DNA of 64,000 nucleotides from contig JAAKBF010000260.1 in the NCBI GenBank assembly GCA_012656075.1, positions 248,001 to 312,000 of the forward strand, written 5' to 3'. Within the stretch, counting starts at the first letter, position 1; each line of letters begins with the position of its first letter. The notes below the pieces were generated by a model that did not search any database, was not told the origin of the DNA, and saw only the letters and a list, made by a program, of their open reading frames with translations. The position numbers and the translations under genes are program-made. This document shows, piece by piece, positions 33,260 through 43,174 of this stretch. This stretch comes from Phytophthora hibernalis. Lineage: Eukaryota > Oomycota > Peronosporomycetes > Peronosporales > Peronosporaceae.

Positions 33260-34957
33260 TCAGGTGGCGCTGTACCCGGATAAGGCTATCGCAGGGTCTT
33301 CGACGTATAACATCACGCGAGGGGTGGCTGAGGATGATCGGTGCACACCTGGTGAGAGGTATGCTGCGCTGCTGTAAGCCTTCTGACGCGGCATACAATA
33401 AGGAGATGCCGCGTAGTGCGGGAATTGCTGCGAACCGTACGAAGCTTGGGAAGGCCGCGAGCTGTATGGGCGTCCAGTTTGAGTCGATCGTCGACGCAGC
33501 GAAGACGGGCGCGAACGACTGCATGGACGATCCATCGTAGGCGTAACAAGTCCGAAGCTCGTCTGCTCCAAGATCTCCTCCACGACAATCTGCGAGGCGT
33601 TGCGCTGGTTGGCGCGCAGCACGCACGGCAAGCAGAACTTGAGCGCCTTCTGGCAAATGTCACTCATGTTGGATCCGCCGCTTCCGCTGCTGCTACGACT
33701 ACGACTTCGCTCTGTCGAGGCTAACGACGCCTCAGGCTGCTCGAACTCATGGATACCCATGCTCCCGCCCAGATCCACGCCATGCGTGGGTGAATTGGCG
33801 TCATCGCTTCGCGAGAAGCGCAGTTTCTTGACCACGCTGCAGCGCGAGCACACCATCTTGGCACAAATAGCGCATGGCGCTCCACTGCGGTTGAGCACTT
33901 TGCCCACGCGACGGTCGCACAACGAGCAGTTGGACGACCACGCGCCGTCATCCATGACTGCGTCAGCATCTTCGTCGCCTATCTCTTCAATGCCGCCCAT
34001 ACCTCGATCAGCGTACGTTGTCTTACGTAGCTGACTCGTCGCGCGACGTCGACGTCCGGCCTGTTGCGCCGCGAAGGCGATCTTCTTGAGGTGCGCGCAG
34101 TCCACGACCGAGAACGTCATGCGCAACAGGAGATCGGCGCCGGCGTTCACGGCCATGAACTGCATCATGCCGCCCTGAGGGTCGTAGTAGCCGCGCGTGA
34201 ACACATTGAGCGTGCCCTCGGCCGGCGACTGTTGGTGGAACAACTGCACGACGGACGTGCGCGCGCGGATGACGGAGGACGAGAAGCTCGAGGCGGCCAG
34301 CATGGCCAGCGCCTTGATGCTCACTGAGTGCATGACGCGGTAGCCCACGCGGTCTCCGTTGGCCAGACTGGTCACGCCCGTGGCCTCGAGGTACAACAGG
34401 TCGCGGCGCTTGACGACGCCCGACATGGCGTCGTGGCGCACGGCCCACTTGAGTCCCAGGAAGCGGAAGGGCTGCTCGATCGTGGGGCCTTCGATCGTGG
34501 CCAGCACTTGGGCGTCCTCCAACGCGTCCTCGGCGTACGCGCTGTTCATCTTCATGGCGCGCGTGGAGGCGCTGGCCAGGCCGTACATGGCGTCGTTCAC
34601 GTGGCCGGCCACGTGGCCCGTGACCAGCAGCAGCGGCAGCTCTGTCTCGCTGGCCGGACTCTGGCCGGGCATGTTGCTGCCGGCCGCGCGCCGGGCCGCG
34701 TCCTTGCGCTGCTTGTACGCGCACAGCTGGTCCTTCTTCTTCACGAGCTTCCAGAGCTGTGGGTCCACGTGCGACTGCGCTCTCTGCGTCTTGTAGGCCG
34801 CGAGCGCGTCGCCCAGCAGCAGCTCGGCCAGGCGCGCGCACACCTGCGCCTCGTCCGCCGACAGCGACACGGTGCGCCGCTCCAGGGCCGAGAAAGGCGA
34901 CAGCGTCTCGAGCTCCACCAGGTTGCTGGCCGTGTGTGCGCGCGCGAGAGAGCCCAT
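33260..34957 (-). CDS. FYVE-type zinc finger / START-like protein 9
   Basis: This is an intact frame of 565 codons from the ATG at 34957 (MGSLARAHTASNLVELETLS); an earlier in-frame ATG at 35053 would add 32 basic residues without similarity. Residues about 30-330 form the START-like domain (HVNDAMYGLASASTRAMKMN, EQPFRFLGLKWAVRH, RRDLLYLEATGVTSLANGDR, YYDPQGGMMQFMAVNAGADL). The finger has CSLCDRRVGKVLNRSGAPCA, CAKMVCSRC and, after an insertion of about 60 Ser/Asp-rich residues, CLPC. The C-terminal tail is Ser/Tyr/Arg-rich. The local GC content is very high. It stands outside the tandem array and is closest to gene 8. Confidence 0.85.
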   Translation of the reverse strand: MGSLARAHTASNLVELETLSPFSALERRTVSLSADEAQVCARLAELLLGDALAAYKTQRAQSHVDPQLWKLVKKKDQLCAYKQRKDAARRAAGSNMPGQSPASETELPLLLVTGHVAGHVNDAMYGLASASTRAMKMNSAYAEDALEDAQVLATIEGPTIEQPFRFLGLKWAVRHDAMSGVVKRRDLLYLEATGVTSLANGDRVGYRVMHSVSIKALAMLAASSFSSSVIRARTSVVQLFHQQSPAEGTLNVFTRGYYDPQGGMMQFMAVNAGADLLLRMTFSVVDCAHLKKIAFAAQQAGRRRRATSQLRKTTYADRGMGGIEEIGDEDADAVMDDGAWSSNCSLCDRRVGKVLNRSGAPCAICAKMVCSRCSVVKKLRFSRSDDANSPTHGVDLGGSMGIHEFEQPEASLASTERSRSRSSSGSGGSNMSDICQKALKFCLPCVLRANQRNASQIVVEEILEQTSFGLVTPTMDRPCSRSRPSSLRRRSTQTGRPYSSRPSQASYGSQQFPHYAASPYCMPRQKAYSSAAYLSPGVHRSSSATPRVMLYVEDPAIALSGYSAT

Positions 34958-36150
34958 GCGCGGCCGGGGAAGCGGCGGTGACGTTGCGGACCGTCCATCG
35001 AGTGTGCGGTAGCGCTGCAAACGGCGACTGAGCCGGTGATATCCAGCCCGCACGACGATGCAATAATGACCTCCGGCACGGGCGAAGCGGTCTATGAACG
35101 CCTGTCGGTCCGGAGTGCTGCATCCCTTTAGGATGACACATCCCGGCTACTTAGATCAGCTTTGGGAAGGGATATCAAGGGGTATGGAAGGATGAAGGAC
35201 TGATTAAATAGGTTTTGTGGGAACGTGGCGTAACTAGAAATATAAGGTTCTGGAACGGGTAAAACGGTGCTGGTTCTTGGTGCGATCACGATGGGAATGC
35301 ATAGTGGAGGCAAGTCGAGGACAGCAGGTGTCGAAGAGGAACTCGGAGCCCGTCACGATGGTGCTCCTGCTCTATGGATTCTTTCAGCGCTTTCAGCGCT
35401 GTCAACTTGGCATGTCCCCATCGCCATCACAGCTTGCTTATTTCTTCACGGAAAACAGTCGCCCGTGATGATCCAACTGCTGTCCCCCTGCGTAATCGCT
35501 CGCGGATATCCAAGGCTTTAGCACTTTGGAGATCGCGTTTCGTTCGGTTGTTCTGGCTCCGCAGGCTTTGCCGTTTTGGTCCGACGCCGCACTGTCGTGT
35601 CCTTGATCGCCGCCTCCAAGTTGAGGCGCAGGACAAGTCGCCCACAAGGGCCATGCAGTTCAAACATCACGCCGCGTGCATTACGTTTAAAACGACGGGT
35701 AAATTGCCATAGGAAACGAGGCATCGGTAATGGCTCAACCGCGTTTCTAGAGTCCAAGTCCGGACTTGGTATCTTTCGGGGCAGCGTTCGGGGCACGACT
35801 TGCGGCTGTCCGGCCTCAATGCGAGATACCCAACCAGTTTCTGGATAACGGTTCCCACCGAACTAATTCACTTCACTTTTGAAGTAGTCGACCGGAATCA
35901 AGTTGAGGTCTACCGGACGTATGATCGCCCGAATGATAACCAGTCATCGAGTGAAGCGCGTTGGTCATGGCCGATTCAGATCGCACCGGCATGTAGCCAT
36001 AAAATGCCAAGGAACTGATGGCAGGTGTAGCAGCACAATACTTTCTCGTCTGTAGTTTCTGGAGCTATTTTGCATTTGAGTTTTTGATAATTTTTGCCTT
36101 TAAAGTACTTATCCCAGCAACAACGGTAATGCGTAACCGAACTTTTGTCC
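34958..36150. other. Spacer between gene 9 and gene X left copy
   Basis: This 1.2-kb interval has short overlapping open frames on both strands (for example 35518-35796 minus) with no recognisable domain. A small local repeat (tttcagcgc twice) lies at about 35388-35405. No gene is called. Confidence 0.4.
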
Positions 36151-36285
36151 GGAGCATCGGAATGATGCTGCTCTGGACGAGTTGAGTACAATTGACTCAG
36201 ATGACGACTGTGGCTCGAGTGCTACGCTGCTGGATGCGGTGGTTGCAATGGAATGCGACGACGAAGACGATCCAACGGTGGCTTC

Positions 36286-36575
36286 TGTAGGAAGGCACTT
36301 GAGCACTCGAAGGAATGTTTTGAACTGATCTCTTCTCTCAAGCAAAATGCACGCTACCTTTTCCTCTCTGTCGACCATTAGGCCCGTCTTGATGTTCTAG
36401 TCTGGTAGCTTTCAACTATGTAACCAGTAACGTACCGTTCACCAGGTCTCGACGGGTAACTTTCCGCTATGTAGCCCGTATTCCACTGCTCACCGGATCT
36501 GGTCGCCACGCTTTCTTACTGCTTCTCACTCTGTTTGTTCGATCGCAGATATGGTCGGAAGCTGCGCGTTCAACA
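36286..36575 (-). repeat. 3' LTR of the Copia element
   Basis: This is the left LTR, 290 bp, TG...CA. It is identical to the right LTR except at four sites (one near 36317 and three between about 36502 and 36540). Confidence 0.9.
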
Positions 36576-37261
36576 CTCCCTCTCGGGCGGTCGTTCATCG
36601 AGCATGAGAAGCTGGCGCAACTCTGCTAGCCTCGGCGCCGGCATAGCCTTCGTGAGAATGTCCGCACACACCATCTTGGACTCGCAGTACTGTACTGCAA
36701 TCACCCCTTTTTTGAGAAATCTTTGATGAACTTGAAACGCACATCGATGTGCTTCGCCCTGCCGCTCATGTCCTCCCCTTGTATCTGTTTGATAGCAGCC
36801 TGGTTGTCGACGTGCAGGACCAGCGGGCCTTCCACTGGTGGCAGCACCGCTGCGGTGCATATCGAAGGGTACAGCGACGCTGACCGTGCGGCCGACCAGA
36901 AGGAGCGTAAGTCTGTCAGTGGCGGTGTCATCTGTGTCAATGGGATGGTGGTGGGATGGCTGTGCAAGAAGCAAGCTAGTGTGGCCCTCTCCACGATGGA
37001 GGCCGAGTTCGTAGCAGCGTCGCAGGTTGCTTGCGAACTGCTCGGAATCAAGGAGCTCATGGGCATCACCTTGCCCTCCATTCGGAACTTCACGTCAATG
37101 GTGCCCTTGAGGTAGCGGGCTATCTTCTTTGCTAGGCGCCAGTCTGCATCACGTGGTGCATGAGCGTGCCGGGTTGCACGGTGCATCGCGAAGCCAATAT
37201 CCGGTCGCGTGCAACGCACGATCCATAACAGGCTGCCGACAAGCGACTGGAAAGTTTTCAC
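36576..37261 (-). pseudogene. Copia RNase H region, internally rearranged
   Basis: The minus strand carries the RT-RNase H connection (SLVGSLLWIVRCTRPDIGFA, then KKIARYLKGTIDVKFRMEG) at the right and the domain's end (LVLHVDNQAAIKQIQGEDM, ADILTKAMPAPRLAELRQL) at the left. The middle of the domain is on the plus strand instead (see 36850-37075). Without that inversion the order would be a standard Copia RNase H ending in the ADILTKAMP motif. It cannot be translated as it stands. Confidence 0.8.
36850..37075 (+). other. Inverted segment within the Copia RNase H
   Basis: The plus strand encodes GYSDADRAADQKERKSVSGG, VGWLCKKQASVALSTMEAEF and VACELLGIKELMG. These are the central Copia RNase H motifs (YSDADWAxDxxxRKSxSG, KKQxxVALSTxEAEY), while all flanking Copia sequence codes on the minus strand. 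The left breakpoint is close to a near-palindrome, caccgctgcggtg (36846-36858). The segment therefore seems inverted in place; breakpoints are approximate. Confidence 0.75.
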
Positions 37262-37364
37262 CGTTGGTCGGTCGGGGTTCCGTCGCCGCCATTCGGCAGG
37301 AGCTGGCCTTCGGCCTCATCGTCCTGTTCGCCGCCAATTGGTACTCGTACTGGATTTGCCTCGC

Positions 37365-38128
37365 TCAGGTGAAACGCTCGAGCATCTCCTTGATCGTTTG
37401 CTTTTGATCGAGCGTCCAACCCGTCGTCTCATCGAAGTCGAAGCTGATCTCAAGGAATTTCGTCACTCGGCCCAGGTCCTTGAGCTGGAGCACGCTCATC
37501 TCTTGAAAGAATGCGTCCACCAGCTCTGTGCTTGTAGCGGTGACAAGCAGATATTCCACGTACACGCCGACGAGCGTGATCGCATCTCTCACTTTGCGGA
37601 AGTAAAGGCAGCTGTCCGTGTAGCACTGCGTGAAGCCAAGCCTTGCGCGCGTGTTGTGCAGCAACTGGTTCCAGAGTTGGCCGGCCTGCTTCAAGTCGTA
37701 AAGGCTTTGTAGCAGCCGGAGGATGAGCTCCCTTTGGTCTTTCACACCGAGCTGAGCCAGTATCTCTTCGTCAATCACCATGCCTTGCGGGATGTGCAGC
37801 AGGATCTCAAGTGTTCCTCTTTTTCGGCCTTCACATAGGCATTCGGGACATCTCCATGCCGTGCTGGAACGCCCCATAGTTTTGAGAACACGAACACCAC
37901 TCTGCCGGTGGTCATGTCCAGCACTGCAGAAAAGGTGTGGGGTGAAGTCCACTCCGTAGACTTGTTCGTTGCCACTACCACCAGTCGGCCCTTGTAGCTT
38001 TCCACGCTGCCATCAGCATGCTTCTTGGTCTTAAAGACCCACTTGAAGTGCAGTAGTTTGGCTCGCGGCGGCTTCACGATCACCTCCCAGGTGCCGTTAC
38101 TCTCCAACGCTTCGAGCTCTTCGTTCAT
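37365..38128 (-). pseudogene. Copia reverse transcriptase, active site altered
   Basis: Two overlapping frames give the RT start (NEELEALESNGTWEVI, FKWVFKTKKHADGSVE, HGDVPNAYVKAE with the first catalytic Asp) and the rest (LLQSLYDLKQAGQLWNQLLH, LGRVTKFLEISF). The frame changes near 37815. The catalytic YVDD box reads YVEY (37558-37569), with both aspartates replaced, so the enzyme would be inactive even if the frames were joined. Confidence 0.85.
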
Positions 38129-38199
38129 CGCTTGTTTCCATTGGGCAGCGCGCGGGTCTCACATTGCCTCGCGGAAATTCTTTGGATCATCAACCACAG

Positions 38200-39408
38200 C
38201 TACGTGAACGAAAGTAGTCGGCACATGCTTAGCGCCCATGTTGCGCGTTTGCATGCGCGTCTTGACGCCCGTCTCATCGACCACTGGGTCGCCATCACTG
38301 CTTCCAGAAATGCGAGCTCCTTCTGTTGGGGCAGCGGGCTGTGTTGCCGCTTGCTTTCGGCGAACGCTCCCCTTTTTCTTTTCGCACTCTTCCTTGGCTT
38401 CTTACCGCTGATATTGCTGTTGTCAATGGCTGGGGTCGACTCCTTCTGCTGAGCAACTTCTTCACGCTTCGCAATAGCTCGGCTCAGGTCCGGGTCTTCT
38501 CGGAGGAGCTGCCCTTGAAGCTGAGTGTTTTGCTCTGCGTTCAGAGTCTCCACATTTTGCACATGCTGCGTTGTGATCACCACACGAGACTTGGGCAAGT
38601 ACACTTTGAAATCCTTCGTTTCGTCGTTCTTGCCGACGATCATACCGACCTCGGCGCGCGATTGCCATGCCTTCTTGGCGGGGTCACGGAAAGCCGTACA
38701 CGGGCTCCCGAAGACCACAACGTCGTCAAGACTGGGTTTCGCGCCCGTAAGTACCTCCATTGGCGCGGCGTGCTTGGTATTGCCCCTGGATGGGCTGCGG
38801 TTGAGGACGTACGACGCGTACTCTACGGCATCCTCCCAGAAATACGATGGTAGTCCCGATGCAAACAGCATACAATCTCACCATATTCAACACTGTGTGA
38901 TGCATGCGTTCGGCCTTCCCGTTGGAAGCTTGATTTCTGGGCTCGCTGACTTGCCTCGCGATGCCAGTGGTCTCGCACAACAGGTCCACGTTGCGGTACT
39001 CACCGCCACCGTCTGTCCGTAGGACATGCACCTTGCACTCAAACTTGCGCTCAAATGGGCCAAGAAAGCTCCAAACTTCTTTGCTGCTTGGTCATTGGTC
39101 TTCGCGAGGAAGACTCGCACGTAGTTGGAGCGGTGGTCGACGAAATTCACCATGTACCGGTTCCCGTTGCGATCGGCTGGGATCATTGGCCCTTTCAAGT
39201 CACTGCAAATTACGCCTCCAATCCGGTCGATGGGGGAGTGGCGTCTGCTATCGCGCTTGGACTGATTGTTCTTAGACTGTTTACCTTGAGCACAGGTCAA
39301 ACAATTTAGTCGCTTCCGCTCCGTCAACTTTATCCCGGAGCCAACCTGATCGGCCATCCTCTCCACAGTGTCGTAAGCCAAATGGCCGAGCCGGGCGTGC
39401 AGCTCCAT
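38200..39408 (-). pseudogene. Copia integrase
   Basis: The HHCC zinc-binding region is at the start (ELHARLGHLAYDTVERMADQ, then CLTCAQGK). The catalytic core shows SDLKGPM and RTDGGGEYRNVDLLCE (two Asp) and NGKAERMHHTVLNMVR (Glu). LPSYFWEDAVEYASYVLNR and the C-terminal chromatin-proximal part follow (GMIVGKNDETKDFKVYLPKS). At least two frame changes (near 38990 and 38870) separate these parts. Confidence 0.85.
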
Positions 39409-40840
39409 CAGTGTGCACTCAGTGTCTGATGCGCGACTGTCACTAACCCCTCCTCCAATCCCGCAAAGATAACGTCACCCGTTGTTGGCATTAGCCGATG
39501 CGTGACGGTGTCGATGACCAGCACGTCGTTGCGTTTGTGAACCTCGAACACACGGGCCCCGTCCGAGTTGCGCATCATGTATCGCTTGCCAGCCACATTG
39601 GCCAAAGTCACTCCTTTAGACTCCAACTTCCCGTAGGAGATAATGTTCTGGGCCAGCTGCTCGGAGTAGTATACATCGTTTAGCTCCACGTCGTGCTCGG
39701 AGCCGTCAACCTTCACCTGAAGCACAACCGTGCCCTTCTTAGTCGCGGTGAGCCATTCGCTAGCCGCCATCTTGCACCTCTCTGCGCAAGGCACTGCATC
39801 TCTGAGGGAGAACTCGTTCCCAACCAGATGTCGGCTGGCACCGCTGTCGATGATCCAGCTATCGTCGTTTCCTGTGAGCCGATGGTCTGCTACCAACACG
39901 AACTTCCCGACCTTGCCAGATTTGCCATTCTTGTCCTGCTTATTCTTCTCTGGACAATCGCGTTTGATGTGGCCAGGCTGTCCGCATCCATAGCACTCGC
40001 GTTCATCGCGTGGAGGTGCTTCAGCACGCGCCACAAAGTCAGTGCCACGGCCATCTCGGTTTGCACCGCGGGTATTGATCCCGACCCAGTCATGTCAAAC
40101 TCGAAAGTACTGGCGAAATCAGCGAGCTCCCACGCCTGTGCCAGGTAGTCTGATCGCGGCTTCATGATACGCGTCTGCATGGCCTCTTTTAGACGTGGTG
40201 GAGCAGACTCACAGATGTATTGTTGAACCAGCTGAGGGGGACACTGAGCCGCCGATGCAACAGCCAGCAGGTACTGGTAATGCTCTGACCAGCTTCGCTC
40301 CTGCTTCTTGCGTGCTCCCATCATTTTAGTTGCCTGTTTTACCGTTATCGTCGTCTCGTAGGGCTGCAGCATCTTGTCCATCAGATGCACCAGCGTGTGC
40401 GACTCCAGCAGCCAGGTAGCCTTTTGCCTGTTGAAGAATGCTAGGTCGGGTCCGTCAAGGTAGCGATTCAGTAGCCGCACCTTGTACTCCTCCGTCCAAT
40501 CTGCGCCGCTCGTCTGCTGCGTAGCAACAAGCTCGTCAAGAAATCGCAGGCCCAATCCTGGAACCCACAACCCAAACCAGGGTACTCCTCCTTACCTCGG
40601 AACTTTTCGATGGGGAGCTTCATCTCCTTCAGCGTTGGAATCTTCAGCCCAAAACCAAGCTGTGGGCGAAATTGCTGAGGCTTCTCTGGTTGCGGCGGCT
40701 GATGAGGCGGCGGCGGACCAGGGTGTTGATCCCAGTACACTGGTGGAGGTGTATGACTTCGCATCTGCTGAGGTGGTCCCATCAGATCGTCTTCGAGTGA
40801 ATCCACTCGCATCCTCTGTCGATGCGCTCTCAGAAACTCT
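39409..40840 (-). pseudogene. Copia Gag and protease
   Basis: The N-terminus is Pro/Gln-rich (from about 40812) and leads into the Gag helices (YKVRLLNRYLDGPDLAFFNR, MLQPYETTITVKQATKMMG). A CCHC knuckle (CYGCGQPGHIKRDC) is near 39990. The retropepsin-type protease has its active site in SWIIDSGASRHLVGNEFSL near 39850. Three frames are used, changing near 40560 and 40030; the knuckle and protease share one frame. Confidence 0.85.
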
Positions 40841-41150
40841 CAGAAGCGCTCGTCCCAACAGATGATGGCTCAGAAGGTGGTGCACGCGGAAGTGCAGGTC
40901 GCGTCGCGCAGTCCTGCGCCACAGTGCGCATCAGCCCTCGAGGAGTTCTTCAAGACGGTCCATTCACTCGGTGCTTCTGTCAGAGGCCTGACTGCCCCTT
41001 GCGCGAGCATTCTGCGACTCATCGTCACGTGGCACCTCCGTCGCAGCATCGTCTCTGTCGGGTACGTCTTGGGCAGGTTCGTCGTTGCGGTTCATCGGAG
41101 GGCCGGTGTCGGTGGTGTCGGCAGCGTCAGGTACTCTTGGGATCATAACA

Positions 41151-41440
41151 TGTAGGAAGGCACTTGAGCACTCGAAGGAATGCTTTGAACTGATCTCTTC
41201 TCTCAAGCAAAATGCACGCTACCTTTTCCTCTCTGTCGACCATTAGGCCCGTCTTGATGTTCTAGTCTGGTAGCTTTCAACTATGTAACCAGTAACGTAC
41301 CGTTCACCAGGTCTCGACGGGTAACTTTCCGCTATGTAGCCCGTATTCCACTGCTCGCCGGATCTGGTCGCCACGCTTTCTTACTGCTTCTCACTCTGTT
41401 CGCTCGATCGCAGATATGGTCGGAAGCTGCGCGTTCAACA
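41151..41440 (-). repeat. 5' LTR of the Copia element
   Basis: This is the right LTR, 290 bp. Transcription of the element would begin here and run leftward. The sequence just inside it (41150 leftward, TGTTATGATCCCAAG) is the expected primer-binding position, but I do not recognise the matching tRNA. Confidence 0.9.
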
Positions 41441-42024
41441 GCTTCTGCTTCTCCATCGTCTCTGCTGGATAATGTGGCGGCGATGGACTTGGACGACGAA
41501 GAGCTGCCGAACGAGCAGGACAACGTGAGGCGGCGGTCGGGGTGGTGATGTCGAGAGCTGCGCTGGACTTGTGCCCGACCGCATTCTTCTCAGACACGGA
41601 CTCTTCCTCGGATTCCGAAGAGGAGATCGACAGTGATGATGAAGAGCTCGAGTGTGACGAGAGTGGGGCTGAATCGGACGACGAGAGGGTTGGGAAACGC
41701 ACTGCTGCGAGGGTGTCTCGCCCGTGGTCGTGGGAATGTGGCTCTTTGTCGCTGGACGAGGTGGACAGCACTATCCGCTCGAACATGGTCGAGATCGAGG
41801 CCAAGAAGCCGTGGCGGTTTGTGTTTCGCTGCCTCGCAGTGCCCTTCGATTTCAAGCGAGAAGAGGATCCGTTCGACGTCTTCTTCATGTGCTGGGACGA
41901 ATTCTGGCACCTGCATGGTCGATCCGTGTGGGAACGCGCCTTCTGGCAGCCCTTACTCCCTGGTTCAACCGAGTATCACCGCCGAAAGAGCCGTCAATAT
42001 CGAGCTCTGTGCGCTTTTCGGGAG

Positions 42025-42465
42025 CTGTCAGGGCATGGGAAATACAATATTAAATGTTACGCGGTGTCAATGGTGATCCGTAATAACGATTAAGAGCACA
42101 ATAATAGTTATTGCAATAATTACAATGTATTTTAGCGATTTTTAGGGAGTTGAAAAGCCACCCACGCCCGCTTAAAACTAAAAACATCATCTCCCAGAAG
42201 CGTGGTGGCGCGGAGTGAGGCAAACACACGTTTGCATCACGAAAACAGTATTTCACACGGCGGGGACCAGAGCAGAAGAGGTTATAATACACTCCGCAGC
42301 TAGAGGCAAACGGTTGGAGACAGAAAAATACAAAACTACAGTACTGTACATTTTTTATTATACTTAAATGCGCTAAAAGCAATAATAAATTATTCCGTCA
42401 GTATAATATCCGTAATAGTGATATTATGCCAACATGTGTTATTTTTCCCAGGCCCAGTGGGTTGC
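42025..42465. other. AT-rich insert replacing the end of gene X left copy
   Basis: At 42025 similarity to the right copy of gene X stops and about 440 bp of AT-rich DNA without a coding frame follows. Similarity resumes at about 42470 with block X2. The motif atccgtaata occurs near both ends of the insert. It may be a small transposon, but I could not define terminal repeats. Confidence 0.5.
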
Positions 42466-42469
42466 CAAC

Positions 42470-42714
42470 AAATTATACTACGTGTAGTAGTTAACTGGGA
42501 AAGTAGTGATGGGAATTTTGTGCCGGCTGACCAGTTGCGAGGAGTACAGTACCAGCAAGCTGATAACGCTGTGCGAGGAAGACGTTTTGGATGGACAAGC
42601 ATGCAATTGATGTCAATCTTTGGCACAGATGAGAAGACTCAGTTTGCTCGACAAAGACTAAAACGACTAGGATATGAACGAAAGGTATGTTGACTTTGCT
42701 CCTTAAACTTACGT
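42470..42714 (+). repeat. Block X2, left copy
   Basis: This segment (tagtagttaactgg ... gttgactttgctccttaaactta) is present in inverted orientation at 44697-44980. On the plus strand it can encode FVPADQLRGVQYQQADNAVR, with no known domain. It follows gene X in both copies and is probably part of the same duplicated unit. Confidence 0.7.
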
Positions 42715-43174
42715 AACAACAGTACCGGTACAGTACCGGCGTTCACACTTCAATCCCGAATTTCTACCGAAAAATTTGGCCGCCACCAACTTAACTTAAG
42801 TGCCGTTTGCTCTCTTTAAGTATCCATTTAGAAACGCGACTTATCGTCGTACTGTCGAAATAAAACAGACATTTCTGCTCCCGCCAATTGATATCGGTTT
42901 GTAGAGGGTTGTCAATCTCTCCATTCATCTTATATTTTGTATGCCGCTGAGGCAGGTCCAGCCCTGTTCAAACCGATATCAGTAGTCAGAACCCATCAAG
43001 ACGCGTGCCATCAATCTCTCTGCCAATGTCGTTGCTTGTCAGTCGTTGCTTTGTTGCAGCAGGTATCGCAAGCAGTGGTCGACAGCTCACTCTCCATTCG
43101 TCCGGTAACGCCACCAGAGGTTGACAAGAACCTACACTTCTAAAGTGCGTGTTCAAGACCAAGTAAGACAAGTC

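Larger units (their letters stand above)
36286..41440 (-). mobile_element. Ty1/Copia LTR retrotransposon, 5.2 kb, inserted in gene X
   Basis: Two 290-bp LTRs (36286-36575 and 41151-41440) begin TG and end CA and are flanked by the same 5-bp target duplication, GCTTC (36281-36285 and 41441-41445). Coding is on the minus strand, so the 5' LTR is the right one. A purine-rich tract (AGAGGGAG, minus strand, 36576-36583) adjoins the 3' LTR. The domain order Gag, protease, integrase, RT, RNase H is that of Copia. The LTRs differ at four positions by my reading, implying a recent insertion. The polyprotein is nevertheless broken by frame changes and a local inversion. Confidence 0.92.
36151..42024 (+). 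pseudogene. Gene X left copy, split by a Copia element and truncated
   Basis: The plus strand reads as the same protein family as the minus-strand copy at 44991-45914. The 5' piece is 36151-36285 (DSDDDCGSSATLLDAVVAME); the reading resumes at 41446 after the Copia element and its GCTTC target duplication. The acidic Ser/Asp/Glu tract (DTDSSSDSEEEIDSDDEELE) and the globular block (KKPWRFVFRCLAVPFDFKRE, DEFWHLHGRSVWERAFWQPL) are conserved to about 42024. There the sequence diverges and the last 75-80 residues present in the right copy are absent. One further single-base break lies in the G4 run at 41539-41542. The family's function is unknown. Confidence 0.75.

Noticed and set aside
34023..35141. 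Long alternative frames on both strands over gene 9
   Set aside because: Very GC-rich coding sequence opens extra frames; only the 33260-34957 frame has family motifs.
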